A stretch of DNA of 64,000 bases from positions 310,001 through 374,000 of the forward strand of contig NZ_VFPV01000002.1 in assembly GCF_006716905.1 (NCBI RefSeq), written 5' to 3'. Under the pieces are notes generated by a model, which searched no databases, was not told the origin of the DNA, and saw only the letters and a list, made by a program, of their open reading frames with translations. Both the position numbers and the translations under genes were made by a program. Every line of letters starts with the position of its first letter. Position 1 is the stretch's first letter. Shown piece by piece: positions 51,042 through 60,550 of this stretch. This DNA comes from Acidovorax temperans. Its GTDB lineage: Bacteria; Pseudomonadota; Gammaproteobacteria; Burkholderiales; Burkholderiaceae_C.

Positions 51042-52007
51042 TCAAAACGGCCGCGTGCGCATCAGCGTGCTCTTGCCAAACAGCGACTCCACCAGGTCCA
51101 CCGCCAGCACAGCGGTCTTGTTGCGCACGTCCAGCGCGGGGTTCAGCTCCACGATGTCGAGCGAGGCCAGGCGGCCGCTGTCGGCAATCATCTCCATGCA
51201 CAGCTGCGCCTCGCGGTAGGTGGGGCCGCCGGGCACGGTGGTGCCTACGCCGGGGGCAATGTCGGGGTCCAGAAAGTCCACGTCAAAGCTCACATGCAGG
51301 TGGGTGTCGGCGTCCATGCCCGCCAGGGCGCGCTCCATCACCTGGCGCATGCCCACCTCGTCAATGGCGCGCATGTCAAACACCTCCAGGCCCTGCTCGT
51401 GCACAAAGCGCTTTTCGCCTGCGTCCACGCTGCGAATGCCGATCTGGCGGATTTGCGAAGGGTGCAGCGCCGGGCCGCCACCGGGCATGTGGGCCAGCTG
51501 CGTGAGTTCGGCCGGGCCAAAGCCGCACAGGCAGGCCACGGGCATGCCGTGCACATTGCCGCTGGGCGTCAGCGCGCTGGTGTTGAAGTCGGCATGGGCA
51601 TCCAGCCACAGCACGCGCAGCTTTTTGCCGCTTTCGGCGCAATGGCGGGCCACGGCGCTGATGCTGCCCAGGCCCAGACTGTGGTCGCCACCCAGCAAGA
51701 TGGGCAGGTGGCCCTGTTGCAACTCGGCATACACAGCGCCATACACCAGCCGGTTCCACTGCACCACCTCGGGCAGGTGGCGGTAGCCATCCACCGGGGG
51801 CTGCCAGGGGTTGGAAGGGCCGCTTAGGTTGCCCCGGTCCAGCACCTGCAGGCCGTGCAGTTCCAGCGCCGCCTGCAAGCCCGCCACACGCAGGGCCTCG
51901 GGGCCCATGGATGCGCCGCGTGCGCCGGCGCCAATGTCGGTGGGCGCGCCAATCAGGCTGCAAGGCGGGAGGCTTCGGGGCAGGGTGGCGGGCAGGTCGT
52001 GGGTCAT
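51042..52007 (-). CDS. rocF: Arginase
   Basis: Hydrolyses arginine to ornithine and urea; 321 aa. Manganese ligands are visible in LLGGDHSLGLGS, WLDAHADFNTS and SFDVDFLDPDIAPGVGT, with the C-terminal ELNPALDVRNKTA. The ATG at 52007 is used; the in-frame extension upstream is not conserved. It is convergent with leuS-lptE and divergent from the chemoreceptor. No other arginine catabolic gene is nearby. Confidence 0.92.
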   Translation of the reverse strand: MTHDLPATLPRSLPPCSLIGAPTDIGAGARGASMGPEALRVAGLQAALELHGLQVLDRGNLSGPSNPWQPPVDGYRHLPEVVQWNRLVYGAVYAELQQGHLPILLGGDHSLGLGSISAVARHCAESGKKLRVLWLDAHADFNTSALTPSGNVHGMPVACLCGFGPAELTQLAHMPGGGPALHPSQIRQIGIRSVDAGEKRFVHEQGLEVFDMRAIDEVGMRQVMERALAGMDADTHLHVSFDVDFLDPDIAPGVGTTVPGGPTYREAQLCMEMIADSGRLASLDIVELNPALDVRNKTAVLAVDLVESLFGKSTLMRTRPF

Positions 52008-52492
52008 GTCTGTGGGGTGGAAGGCGATGGTTGGGTGAGTGTGGCAGGCGCCCTGGGGCGGCGCAACGGCGTTGCCCCGGCCTGGGGCGTTCTGACCTTG
52101 GCTGTGCGCGGAGTGGCATGAAGGGCACACCATGCCCTCAATGACAAGCAGGCGACAGCCGGGGCTGTGGCAGTGAAAAGCCAGGGGTTCTAATCACAGC
52201 CACGGCAGGTTTGCAGGATTTTGTGCCAACGCGGCGCCAGTGGAAAGACAGCGGGTTGAGCATTTGGCGCGATAAATGACGCAAATTGACAGATGCAACT
52301 GCGCAAATCGACCGTGCAAGCGTGGCGTCGCGGGAGGGTTGTAACATTCATGTAACCATCGCAGCCCTGGGGGCTTGCGGGTTACTACGGAGACAACCGA
52401 TCCGCTTCAGTGCGCACACTGCGGAGACTGGTTTTTGTAATCAGATGTGTCGGGCATGGGCTGGCTGGTTATCCATTTAGAGGCAGAATAAT
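52008..52492. other. 485-bp region between arginase and chemoreceptor genes
   Basis: Contains the divergent promoters. A GTAAC pair at 52341-52356 is listed separately. A possible but weak sigma-28 element (TTACTACGG ... ACCGATCC near 52380-52405) is seen. No gene is apparent. Confidence 0.5.
52341..52356 (+). promoter_or_regulatory. GTAAC-N6-GTAAC paired site upstream of the chemoreceptor
   Basis: GTAAC at 52341-52345 and 52352-52356, identical spacing to the site upstream of pyk; both pairs also share CATGTAACC. Confidence 0.35.
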
Positions 52493-54256
52493 ATGCAGCT
52501 CGACAACATTCGCGTTTCGCGCAAGCTCTGGTTTGCGTTTTTGGGGTTGATGGTGGCCATGGCGTTGGTGTCGGGCATTGCGCAAAACCGCGGCAATACC
52601 ACCATGGCGCGCGCCATGGATGCCGTGGTGGACATCGACACCCGTGTGGTGGCAGCCGTGCGCTGGCGCGGCGGCACCGAAACGGCCGTGAACATGATCA
52701 TGGGCGGCGCCGTGACCACCGACGCCGTGCTGGCACAGCAGTACGACGCGCGGGTGAAGGAAATCGTCGGCGACATCAACAAGATCCAGGAAACCATCGT
52801 GGCAGGGGCGACCGCCCCTGAGGAAAAAGCCGCCATCGACAAGGTGGTGGCCGAACGCAAGCTGGTGCTGGAAGCCGTGGCCAAGACCTGGGAGCTCAAG
52901 GGCGCGGGCGATGCGGTGGAAACCCAGCGCTTTGCCGACGAGCAGCTCACCCCCATGGTGGCGCGCTACCTCAAGGCGCAAGACGAATTCATCGCCCAGC
53001 TGGAACGCCGCCGTGAGGCGGTGCGCGAAGAGGCCATGGCCCAGCGCATTCGCTCGGGCGTGATCAGCACGCTGACCGCGCTGGTCGTGTTTGCTGCGGG
53101 CGCGCTGCTGGCCTGGCTGCTGGTGCGCTCCATCACCGCGCCCCTGCAGCAAGCGGTGGACACCGCCAACGCCATCGCCGCAGGCGACCTGACCCGCGAG
53201 CTGCAAACCAGCCGCAAAGACGAACTCGGCCAGATGCTGCGCGCCCTCAATGACATGTCGGCCCGCCTGCGCGGCGTGGTGAGCGAGGTGCGTCAGGGCG
53301 TCGATTCCGTCTCCAGCGCCTCCATCCAGATCGCCAACGGCAACCACGACCTCTCGGCCCGCACCGAGCAAACCGCGGCCAATCTCGAAGAAACCGCATC
53401 CAGCATGGAAGAGCTGACAGCCACCGTCACCCAGTCGGCCGACACTGCCCGCCAGGCCAACCAGCTCGCAGGCACCGCCGCGCAGGCCGCAGCCCGTGGC
53501 GGCGAAGTGGTGGGCCAGGTGGTCACCAGCATGCAGCAGATCACCGAAAGCAGCCGCAAGATCAGCGACATCATTGGCGTCATCGACTCCATCGCCTTCC
53601 AGACCAACATCCTGGCGCTGAACGCCGCGGTGGAAGCCGCCCGCGCTGGCGAGCAAGGCCGTGGCTTTGCCGTGGTGGCCAGCGAAGTACGCAGTCTGGC
53701 CGGCCGCAGCGCCGAAGCTGCCAAGGAAATCAAGACCCTCATCAACCAGTCGGTCGAAAACGTAGAGTCCGGCTCGGCCCAGGTGGCCCAGGCCGGGCAA
53801 AGCATGGAAGAGATCGTCGCGAGCGTGCGCCGCGTGAGCGACCTGATTGGCGAAATCACCGCCTCATCCACCGAACAACGCGACGGCATCAGCCAAGTCA
53901 ACCAGGCCGTGGCCAACCTCGACCAGATGACGCAGCAAAACGCTGCGCTGGTGGAAGAGTCCACCGCCGCTGCCGCCTCCATGCGCGACCAGGCGCAGCG
54001 CCTGGCCGAAGTGGTGAGCGTGTTCAACGTGGGCGCCACCAGCGCCCGCAGCGCCGCTCCGGCCCCCCGGCCTGCAGCGGCCCCCGCGCCGCGCTTTGCC
54101 CCGGCCCCGGCCAAGCCTGCGGTGGCGGCCCGCCCCAAACCGGCCCCCGCCGCCAAGCTGGCCCACAGCGCCAAGCTGGCCCACAGCGCCAAGCCCGCAG
54201 CCCCTGCACCCGCGCCCGCGGCCAAGGGCAGTGAAGATGATTGGGAAAGCTTCTGA
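52493..54256 (+). CDS. Methyl-accepting chemotaxis protein
   Basis: 587 aa chemoreceptor. Helix 1 about 11-30, periplasmic four-helix-bundle domain to about 188, helix 2 about 189-211, HAMP about 212-265, then a methylated signalling domain with the hairpin tip [37 protein letters not shown] long Ala/Pro linker ends in DWESF, matching the xWxxF pentapeptide that tethers CheR and CheB. An 18-bp tandem repeat (54152-54187) encodes AKLAHS twice in the linker. The ligand is unknown. Confidence 0.95.
   Translation: MQLDNIRVSRKLWFAFLGLMVAMALVSGIAQNRGNTTMARAMDAVVDIDTRVVAAVRWRGGTETAVNMIMGGAVTTDAVLAQQYDARVKEIVGDINKIQETIVAGATAPEEKAAIDKVVAERKLVLEAVAKTWELKGAGDAVETQRFADEQLTPMVARYLKAQDEFIAQLERRREAVREEAMAQRIRSGVISTLTALVVFAAGALLAWLLVRSITAPLQQAVDTANAIAAGDLTRELQTSRKDELGQMLRALNDMSARLRGVVSEVRQGVDSVSSASIQIANGNHDLSARTEQTAANLEETASSMEELTATVTQSADTARQANQLAGTAAQAAARGGEVVGQVVTSMQQITESSRKISDIIGVIDSIAFQTNILALNAAVEAARAGEQGRGFAVVASEVRSLAGRSAEAAKEIKTLINQSVENVESGSAQVAQAGQSMEEIVASVRRVSDLIGEITASSTEQRDGISQVNQAVANLDQMTQQNAALVEESTAAAASMRDQAQRLAEVVSVFNVGATSARSAAPAPRPAAAPAPRFAPAPAKPAVAARPKPAPAAKLAHSAKLAHSAKPAAPAPAPAAKGSEDDWESF
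54152..54187 (+). repeat. 18-bp tandem repeat in the chemoreceptor linker
   Basis: Two perfect copies encoding AKLAHS, followed by a partial third (AK). Lies in the flexible tail before DWESF, so copy number could vary without loss of function. Confidence 0.9.
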
Positions 54257-54273
54257 ACATCGAACGCCAGTCT

Positions 54274-54327
54274 GCTATTAAAAGAATAGCTGCTGGCGCT
54301 TTGTAGATAAGCGCTAGAGGCTTAAAA
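54274..54327 (+). repeat. Full 56-bp two-hairpin repeat after the chemoreceptor gene
   Basis: GCTATTAAAAGAATAGC, then GGCGCTTTGTAGATAAGCGC and GAGGCTTAAAA. Intergenic. Confidence 0.88.
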
Positions 54328-54394
54328 GACCAAAGCCCTGCACGCGCCGCCCCGGCGCGGCGGGCAGCCCGCCTGGGGGCGATAAACTTTGCCC

Positions 54395-55450
54395 ATGCAA
54401 GTCGCCCTGGCCCAACTCTCCACCCACCTCCAACGGGCCCTGTCGCCGCTCTATGTATTGCACGGCGACGAGCCCTTGCTGCAGCAGGAAGCCGCCGACG
54501 CCATCCGCGCCACCGCCCGTGCCCAGGGCTACACCGAACGCAGCAGCTACACCGTGGCCGGTGCCCACTTTGACTGGAGCGCCGTGCTCGCCGCTGGCGG
54601 CAGCTTGAGCCTGTTTGCCGACAAGCAGATCGTCGAGATCCGCATCCCCTCTGGAAAGCCCGGCAAGGATGGCAGCGTGGCACTGCAGCAGATCGCTGAA
54701 TCAGTCCGGGGCAACGACAGCATCCTCACCATGGTCATGCTGCCGCGCCTCGATAAAGCCACCAAGACCGGCGCCTGGTTTGCCGCGCTGGAGGGCAACG
54801 GCGTCTCCATCCAGATCGACCCCATCGAACGCGGCCAGCTGCCGCAGTGGATTGCCCAGCGCCTGGCCCAGCAAGACCAGCGCGTGGTGGCGGGCGAAGA
54901 GGGCCAACGCACCCTGCAGTTTTTTGCCGACCGCGTGGAAGGCAATCTGCTGGCCGCGCACCAGGAGATCCAGAAACTGGCTTTGTTGCACCCGGCGGGT
55001 GAACTGACCCAGGCCCAAGTCGAAGCCGCCGTGCTCAACGTGGCGCGCTACGACGTGTTCAAGCTGTCCGAATCCGTGCTGGCCGGGCAGACCGGCCGCG
55101 TGCAGCGCATGCTCGACGGCCTGCAGGCCGAGGGCGAGGCCGAAGTGCTGGTGCACTGGGCGCTGGCCGAGGACATCCGCGCCTTGAAGCGCGTGAAAGA
55201 CGCCATGAACGCCGGCAAGCCCCTGCCCATGGCCCTGCGCGAAAACCGCATCTGGGGCCCCAAGGAGCGGCTGTTTGAACGCATCCTGCCCAAGGCCAGT
55301 GACGCCGCCCTGGCGCGCCTGCTGCAATCCGCCCACATCGTGGACGGCATCGTCAAGGGCCTGAAGGTGCCCGACTGGCCGCAAGACGGCTGGCAGGCCC
55401 TGCAGCGCCTGGCTTTCCAGCTCTGCCGCTTGACCAGCGCGGCCCGGTGA
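54395..55450 (+). CDS. holA: DNA polymerase III subunit delta
   Basis: Clamp-loader subunit that opens the sliding clamp; 351 aa. YVLHGDEPLLQQEAADAIR at the start, LPRLDKATKTGAWF, FFADRVEGNLLAAHQEIQKLAL and the C-terminal domain match HolA. The ATG at 54395 is chosen over a TTG 6 bp upstream. An FAD oxidoreductase gene starts at its stop codon (TGATG). Confidence 0.94.
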   Translation: MQVALAQLSTHLQRALSPLYVLHGDEPLLQQEAADAIRATARAQGYTERSSYTVAGAHFDWSAVLAAGGSLSLFADKQIVEIRIPSGKPGKDGSVALQQIAESVRGNDSILTMVMLPRLDKATKTGAWFAALEGNGVSIQIDPIERGQLPQWIAQRLAQQDQRVVAGEEGQRTLQFFADRVEGNLLAAHQEIQKLALLHPAGELTQAQVEAAVLNVARYDVFKLSESVLAGQTGRVQRMLDGLQAEGEAEVLVHWALAEDIRALKRVKDAMNAGKPLPMALRENRIWGPKERLFERILPKASDAALARLLQSAHIVDGIVKGLKVPDWPQDGWQALQRLAFQLCRLTSAAR

Positions 55451-56817
55451 TGGCGCCTGTGGATGCCACCCTGCGGCCCTCGCAGGGTTCCCGGCCCATG
55501 CGCCTTCCCAACGACGACGCTACCAACGGCTGGTCCGCCATCCTGCCCCCACGCACGCCGCGCCCCGCGCTGCAGGGCGATGTGGTGGCCGACTGGCTGG
55601 TGCTGGGCGCGGGCTTTGCGGGCCTGGCTGCGGCGCGCCGCCTGGCCGAGCTGCGCCCGCACGCCCACATCGTGGTGGTGGATGCAGGCACCGTGGGCAA
55701 CAACGCCTCGGGCCGCAACTCGGGCTTTGCCATTGATGTGCCGCACAACATTGGCAGCTCGCTCGAAGAACTGCGCCAGGCCGCGCACTACCAGGCCTTG
55801 CTCACGGCGGGCATGAACGACCTGGAGGGGCTGGTGGCGCAGCACCGCATCGACTGCCAGTGGCGCCGCGCAGGCAAGTACCACTGCGCCGTATCGCCCG
55901 CGGCCGAGCGCACGCTTCAGCACCATGTGGATGAGCTGCGCGCCCTGGGGGCTCCGCACGAGCTGCTGGACCGCAACGCCCTGGCCGCGCGCCTGGGCAC
56001 CCGCTACTTTGCCGCCGGGCTGTACACGCCAGGCACCGTGCTGCTCAACCCTGCCGCGCTGTGCCGGGGGCTGGCCGATGCGCTGCCCGATAACGTGACC
56101 TTGCACGAGCAAACGCCCGTGCAGCGGCTGGATTTGTCGAGCGGCCAAGTGGTGGCGCACGCGCCGCACGGCCGCGTGCGTGCGCCGCAGCTGCTGCTGG
56201 CGGCCAATGGCTTTGCGCAGCAGTTGGGCTTGTTTGGCAGCGCCTGGGGGGCGGAGACGTTTCCGCTGGTCACCTTTGGATCGCTCACCGCGCCACTCAC
56301 GCCCGAGCAGCGCAGCCGCCTGGGCGCGCCCGAGGGCTGGGGCGTGACGCCCGCCAGCGCCGTCACGGGGGCCACGCTGCGCTATACGGACGATCACCGC
56401 ATTCTGGTGCGCCAGGGCTTTGAATATGCGCCGCAGTTCCGCGTCAGCCCTGCGGTGCGCGAGCGGGTGCGGCGCGAGCATGCCGCTGTATTTGCCGCGC
56501 GTTTTCCGCAGCTGGGTGATGTGGCGCTGGAGCATTTCTGGGAAGGCTCCATCGCCATCACCCGCAATGGGGCACCGCGTTGGGGGCGGCTGGCCCCGCA
56601 GGTGCATGGAGTCGCTGGGTGCAATGGGGCGGGGGTGGTCAAGTTCACTGCGCTGGGGGCGTTGGCGGCGGATTTGGCGCTGGGGCAGGACCACCCGTTG
56701 CTGGCGCATGCGTTGGCGTTGGGTGGGCCGGCGCGCATGCCGCCGCAGCCGTTCATGGGGGTGGGGGTGCGGGCTTATATTGCGCGGGAGAAGTGGTTGG
56801 GGCGGGCGGAGGTTTGA
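55450..56817 (+). CDS. FAD-dependent oxidoreductase (D-amino acid oxidase fold)
   Basis: 455 aa. The Rossmann FAD motif is WLVLGAGFAGLAAARRLAE (about residues 48-66), followed by NNASGRNSGFAIDVPHN, typical of PuuB/OrdL-like amine oxidases. The C-terminal FAD region is GVAGCNGAGVVKFTALG. It is translationally coupled to holA. The substrate, probably an amine or amino acid, cannot be decided. Codons near the C terminus are unusually G-rich. Confidence 0.85.
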   Translation: MAPVDATLRPSQGSRPMRLPNDDATNGWSAILPPRTPRPALQGDVVADWLVLGAGFAGLAAARRLAELRPHAHIVVVDAGTVGNNASGRNSGFAIDVPHNIGSSLEELRQAAHYQALLTAGMNDLEGLVAQHRIDCQWRRAGKYHCAVSPAAERTLQHHVDELRALGAPHELLDRNALAARLGTRYFAAGLYTPGTVLLNPAALCRGLADALPDNVTLHEQTPVQRLDLSSGQVVAHAPHGRVRAPQLLLAANGFAQQLGLFGSAWGAETFPLVTFGSLTAPLTPEQRSRLGAPEGWGVTPASAVTGATLRYTDDHRILVRQGFEYAPQFRVSPAVRERVRREHAAVFAARFPQLGDVALEHFWEGSIAITRNGAPRWGRLAPQVHGVAGCNGAGVVKFTALGALAADLALGQDHPLLAHALALGGPARMPPQPFMGVGVRAYIAREKWLGRAEV

Positions 56818-57197
56818 AGTGTTTTGGGCTGCTGGCGCTTGTGGGATAAGCGCTAGCAGCTATCAAATTTGTAGTGGTTGCCTGGGCTTGCTCGCGGATT
56901 TGGTGGTATTCATATGCGCAGGGCGGGAGCCGGGTTGTCGCCCCGGCTGGCGACTCACTTTCTTTTGCTTCGCCAAAAGAAAGTAAGCAAAGAAAAGGCG
57001 ACCCCACTGTCTGCGTCCCCTGCGCTTCGCTCCGGGGCAACCTGCGGTGCTCGCGTCCAGCGGGGTCTCGCTCGAACTCGCTTCGCTCAGACAATCGCGA
57101 GCCCTGATCCGCTGGCCGCTGCGCTCCTCGGCGCATACAGAGGGGTGGGAGAGCCGAGCAGCCATTCGGGCCTTTGCTGCGCTCGGCCCTGGGGGCG
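56818..57197. repeat. Repeat-rich intergenic region
   Basis: Starts with a 56-bp-type repeat (56828-56870: GGCGCTTGTGGGATAAGCGC, TAGCAGCTATCAAATTT). Then comes a palindromic stretch around CTTTCTTTTGCTTCGCCAAA / AGAAAGTAAGCAAAGAAAAG (56958-57000) and GC-rich sequence with CTTCGCTC and CTGCGCTC motifs. Open frames here have no protein character. It resembles repeats scattered in other betaproteobacteria. Confidence 0.7.
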
Positions 57198-57482
57198 TCA
57201 GCTGGCGCTTAGTGTGGCCTGGGCTTTTTCTACCCACATCGTCAGGTTCGCTACCAAGTCCTTCTGGCTGAACGAGCAGCTTTCTTCCGAAAACAGTGCG
57301 CTGGATTCCAGCCGGTCCAGCAGGTTCAGCAGCACTTCGCCGTAGCGCGGAGGCAGCGTGGCGAGCAGGGTGGTTTGCTGGCGGGCCAGGGTGCCGAGGG
57401 CGGCGGCGGTGTGGTCGCCGCGTTCAAAGGCTTGCAGGGCTTGGGCCAGGGTGGTGAGCTGGGCTGATGGGGTGTCGGTCAT
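57198..57482 (-). CDS. Small conserved-looking hypothetical protein
   Basis: 94 aa, acidic and mostly helical (LTTLAQALQAFERGDHTAA; LPPRYGEVLLNLLDRLESS). I do not recognise a family. The ATG at 57482 is good, codon use matches neighbours, and it is divergent from proA over 65 bp. A cytoplasmic helical-bundle protein is likely. Confidence 0.6.
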   Translation of the reverse strand: MTDTPSAQLTTLAQALQAFERGDHTAAALGTLARQQTTLLATLPPRYGEVLLNLLDRLESSALFSEESCSFSQKDLVANLTMWVEKAQATLSAS

Positions 57483-57547
57483 GGTGGTGCGGTGGTGTGC
57501 AACGGGACAGGGCGCAAGGGTAAGGCCAACTGCGGCAAAATCGCCGG

Positions 57548-58828
57548 ATGAATGCCCTCAATGTCGCTGAATACACGCACTCCCTCGGTCTCCAGGCAAA
57601 AACGGCCTCTGCGCTGATGGCGAAAGCGCCGGCAGCTATCAAAAACAAAGCATTGCTGGCCCTGGCCCGTCTGCTGCGTGAGCAGACCGAAGCGCTGCAG
57701 GTGGACAACGCCCGTGATCTGGAGCGCGCCCGCGCTGCCGGGCTGGCCGAGCCGATGGTGGATCGCTTGAAGCTCAGCCCCAAGGTGCTGGAGACCTGCG
57801 CCCAGGGTTGTGAGCAGCTCGCCGCCATGGCCGATGTGATTGGCGAGATCATTGGTATGAAGCAGCAACCCAGCGGCATCCGCGTGGGGCAGATGCGCGT
57901 GCCGATTGGGGTGTTCGGCATGATTTACGAGAGCCGCCCCAACGTGACCATCGAGGCCGCGTCCTTGAGCATCAAGAGCGGCAACGCCTGCATCTTGCGT
58001 GGTGGCTCGGAGGCGATTGATTCCAACCGGGCCCTCGCCAAGCTGGTGCAGCAGGCGTTGGCCGAGGCGGGCCTGCCGCAAGACGCGGTGCAGCTGGTGC
58101 AGACCACCGACCGTGAGGCCGTGGGCCAGCTCATCACCATGCCGCAGTTTGTGGACGTGATCATCCCGCGCGGCGGCAAGGGCCTGATCGAGCGCATCAG
58201 CCGCGAGGCGAAGGTGCCCGTCATCAAGCACCTGGACGGCAACTGCCACACCTATGTGGACGACCCCTGCGACATCGCCATGGCGGTGAAGGTGGCCGAC
58301 AACGCCAAGACCAACAAGTACAGCCCCTGCAACGCAAGCGAAGGCCTGCTGGTGGCGCGGGGTGTGGCGGCGGAGTTTTTGCCCAAAATCGGCGCGGTGT
58401 ATGCCGCCAAGGGCGTGGAGATGCGCGGCTGCCCTGAGTCGCTGGCCATTCTGCAATCGGTGGCCGGGGCCCAACTGGTGCCCGCGACGGAGCAGGACTG
58501 GAGCGAGGAATACCTGGCCCCCATCATCAGCGTGAAGGTGGTGGCGGGTGTGGATGAAGCCATTGCGCACATCAACCGCTACGGCAGCCACCACACCGAT
58601 GCCATCCTGACGCGCGACCACATGCACGCCCAGCGCTTCCTGCGCGAGGTGGATTCGGCCAGCGTGATGGTGAACGCCAGCACGCGCTTTGCGGATGGCT
58701 TTGAATATGGGTTGGGGGCTGAAATCGGTATCAGCACCGACAAGTTCCATGCGCGCGGGCCGGTGGGCATTGAGGGGCTCACCTCGCTCAAGTACGTGGT
58801 GCTGGGCGAAGGCGAAGTGCGCGGCTGA
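57548..58828 (+). CDS. proA: Glutamate-5-semialdehyde dehydrogenase
   Basis: Second step of proline synthesis; 426 aa. Conserved blocks are [29 protein letters not shown], the catalytic cysteine in [14 protein letters not shown] and [17 protein letters not shown]. Near the N terminus the stretch [18 protein letters not shown] (about 20-37) lies in DNA resembling a reverse copy of the 56-bp repeat (57594-57651). A -10-like CAAAAT precedes the gene. Confidence 0.96.
   Translation: MNALNVAEYTHSLGLQAKTASALMAKAPAAIKNKALLALARLLREQTEALQVDNARDLERARAAGLAEPMVDRLKLSPKVLETCAQGCEQLAAMADVIGEIIGMKQQPSGIRVGQMRVPIGVFGMIYESRPNVTIEAASLSIKSGNACILRGGSEAIDSNRALAKLVQQALAEAGLPQDAVQLVQTTDREAVGQLITMPQFVDVIIPRGGKGLIERISREAKVPVIKHLDGNCHTYVDDPCDIAMAVKVADNAKTNKYSPCNASEGLLVARGVAAEFLPKIGAVYAAKGVEMRGCPESLAILQSVAGAQLVPATEQDWSEEYLAPIISVKVVAGVDEAIAHINRYGSHHTDAILTRDHMHAQRFLREVDSASVMVNASTRFADGFEYGLGAEIGISTDKFHARGPVGIEGLTSLKYVVLGEGEVRG
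57594..57651 (-). repeat. 56-bp repeat-like sequence within proA
   Basis: Plus strand reads CAGGCAAAAACGGCCTCTGC, then AAAGCGCCGGCAGCTATCAA, then AAACAAAGC, the reverse-oriented repeat order. It could be chance, since the protein is of normal length here. Confidence 0.45.
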
Positions 58829-58848
58829 GGCGGGAGGTCAGGGTTTTT

Positions 58849-58905
58849 GCTCTTGTTTTGATAGCTGCTTGCGCTGGTCAATAGGCGGCAGGAGCCCAAT
58901 TTCTT
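58849..58905 (+). repeat. Divergent 56-bp repeat directly before trkA
   Basis: TTTTGATAGCTGCTTGCGC, then GGTCAATAGGCGGCAGGAGC and CCAATTT. It ends next to the trkA start codon, so its AGGAG may serve as ribosome binding site. Confidence 0.65.
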
Positions 58906-60384
58906 ATGAAAATCATCATCCTCGGGGCCGGCCGTGTGGGCGCGAGTGTGGCCGACAGCCTGGTATCCGAACGCAACGACATCACCGTCATCGACACCGA
59001 TGCCGAGCGCCTTCGCGATCTTCAGGCGCGGTTTGACTTGCGTGGGGTGGTGGGCAACGGCATCGAGCCCGCCGTGCTGGCCGAGGCCGGGGCGCGCGAT
59101 ACCGATCTGCTGATTGCCTGCGCCGCGCAGGACGAGACCAATCTGGTGTGCTGCAAGATGGCGCAGCTGCTGTTCAACATCCCCAAGCGTATCGCGCGGG
59201 TGCGGTCTACAGGCTTCGAGGCCCATGAGCGGCTGGTGGGCCCCGAGGGGTTTGCGGTGGACCGCATCATCTGCCCCGAAGAATCGCTGACCCGCTACAT
59301 CGGCAAGCTCATCGAGTACCCCGAGGCCATGCAGGTGCGCGAATTTGCCGGGGGCCGCGCTTGCCTGGTGTCGGTGCGGGCGCGGGTGGGGGCTCCCATG
59401 GTCGGGCACTCCATCGGCGCGCTGCGCGAGAGTGCGCCGGAGCTGGCGATGCGCATGGTGGCGATCTACCGACGCTTCCCCGACGAGCCTGACCGATTCA
59501 TCGCCTGCGACGGCCGCACGCGCGTCGAGCCGGGGGACGAGGTGTTCGTGCTGGCCGCGCACGAGCACATTTCCAACGTGCTGGCCGCCCTGCACCGCCC
59601 AGCCTCCCAACAGCCCCAGCCCGTGCGCCGCATCATGATTGCGGGCGGCGGCCGCGTGGGCCTGCGCCTGGCGCAGCAGTTGGGCCAGGAAGAAGGGCGC
59701 TTTCACCTCAAGATCATCGAATCAGACCCGCGGCGCTGTGTGGAGCTGGCCTCGGCGTTGCCGCCTTCGGTGCTGGTGCTGCAGGGCGAGACCACCGACG
59801 AAGACCTGCTGGGCGATGAGGGCGTGGAAGAGGTGGACTTGTTCCTGGCGCTGACCGAGGACGACGAGGACAACATCATGTCGTGCCTGTTGGCCAAGCG
59901 CATGGGCGCCAGCCGGGTGCTGGCCCTCATCAACCGGCGCAGCTATGCCGACCTGATGCACGGCACGCAGATCGACATTGCCCTGTCACCCGCGCAGGCC
60001 ATGTTGGGTGAGCTGCTGGCCCATGTGCGCCAGGGCGACGTGCAGGCCGTGCACAGCCTGCGCCGGGGCGTGGCCGAGGCGCTGGAGATCGTGGCGCGTG
60101 GCGACCGCAAAAGCTCGCGCGTGGTCGGCCGCAAGGTGAGCGAGCTGCCCCTGCCGCGCGATGTGCACATCGGCCTCATCGTGCGTGGTCTGCCCGACCA
60201 CTTGGCGTCTGCATCTGAATCCGAAGCGCTGCCCCTGCCTGCGGAGCCCGCCGAGCCGCAGGTGATCATTCCGCGCAGCTCCACCGTGCTGGAGAGCAAT
60301 GACCATGTGGTGTTCTTCCTGCCGCACAAGCGCCTGGTGCGCGAAGTGGAAAAGCTCTTCCGCGTGAGCGCCACGTTTTTTTGA
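58906..60384 (+). CDS. trkA: Trk system potassium uptake protein TrkA
   Basis: Peripheral membrane protein that gates TrkH; 492 aa, about 30 longer than enterobacterial TrkA. Two RCK halves: the first NAD fold is ILGAGRVGASVADSL and the second IAGGGRVGLRLAQQLG, each followed by a TrkA-C domain. The extra length is a Glu/Pro-rich insert (ASESEALPLPAEPAEPQ) in the last TrkA-C domain. trkH follows after a GC-rich repeat. Confidence 0.94.
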   Translation: MKIIILGAGRVGASVADSLVSERNDITVIDTDAERLRDLQARFDLRGVVGNGIEPAVLAEAGARDTDLLIACAAQDETNLVCCKMAQLLFNIPKRIARVRSTGFEAHERLVGPEGFAVDRIICPEESLTRYIGKLIEYPEAMQVREFAGGRACLVSVRARVGAPMVGHSIGALRESAPELAMRMVAIYRRFPDEPDRFIACDGRTRVEPGDEVFVLAAHEHISNVLAALHRPASQQPQPVRRIMIAGGGRVGLRLAQQLGQEEGRFHLKIIESDPRRCVELASALPPSVLVLQGETTDEDLLGDEGVEEVDLFLALTEDDEDNIMSCLLAKRMGASRVLALINRRSYADLMHGTQIDIALSPAQAMLGELLAHVRQGDVQAVHSLRRGVAEALEIVARGDRKSSRVVGRKVSELPLPRDVHIGLIVRGLPDHLASASESEALPLPAEPAEPQVIIPRSSTVLESNDHVVFFLPHKRLVREVEKLFRVSATFF

Positions 60385-60386
60385 TG

Positions 60387-60500
60387 CACCCCCCTGAGTC
60401 GCTTCGCGCCTTCCCCCCGCTCTCGCATGGCTGCGCAATGCGGGCAGGGGGACGCAGCCACCGCGGCGGGGCGGCCCTTGCGGGGCTGCCCTCGCATGGG
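60387..60500. repeat. GC-rich dispersed repeat between trkA and trkH
   Basis: Reverse-complement form of the repeat at 33975-34075 (CCCCCCTGAGTCGCTTCGCG, GCGGCGGGGCGGCCCTTGCG) with an extra internal palindromic piece around CTCTCGCATGGCTGCGCAATGC. Confidence 0.7.
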
Positions 60501-60550
60501 CCGCGCCAGAATCAGGCCGTGTGCAGCGTGCTGAACAAACGGCTTTCATC

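Noticed and set aside
52008-52133. CPSCH motif (heme-like CxxCH) at the N terminus of a longer arginase frame
   Set aside because: It lies upstream of the conserved arginase start in non-conserved sequence, with no signal peptide.
52380-52405. Sigma-28 promoter for the chemoreceptor gene
   Set aside because: Only a weak match (TTACTACGG and ACCGATCC); too far from the consensus to call.
56878-57345. Long overlapping open frames in the repeat region before proA
   Set aside because: They follow repeat DNA, have no start context and low protein character; GC-rich shadows.
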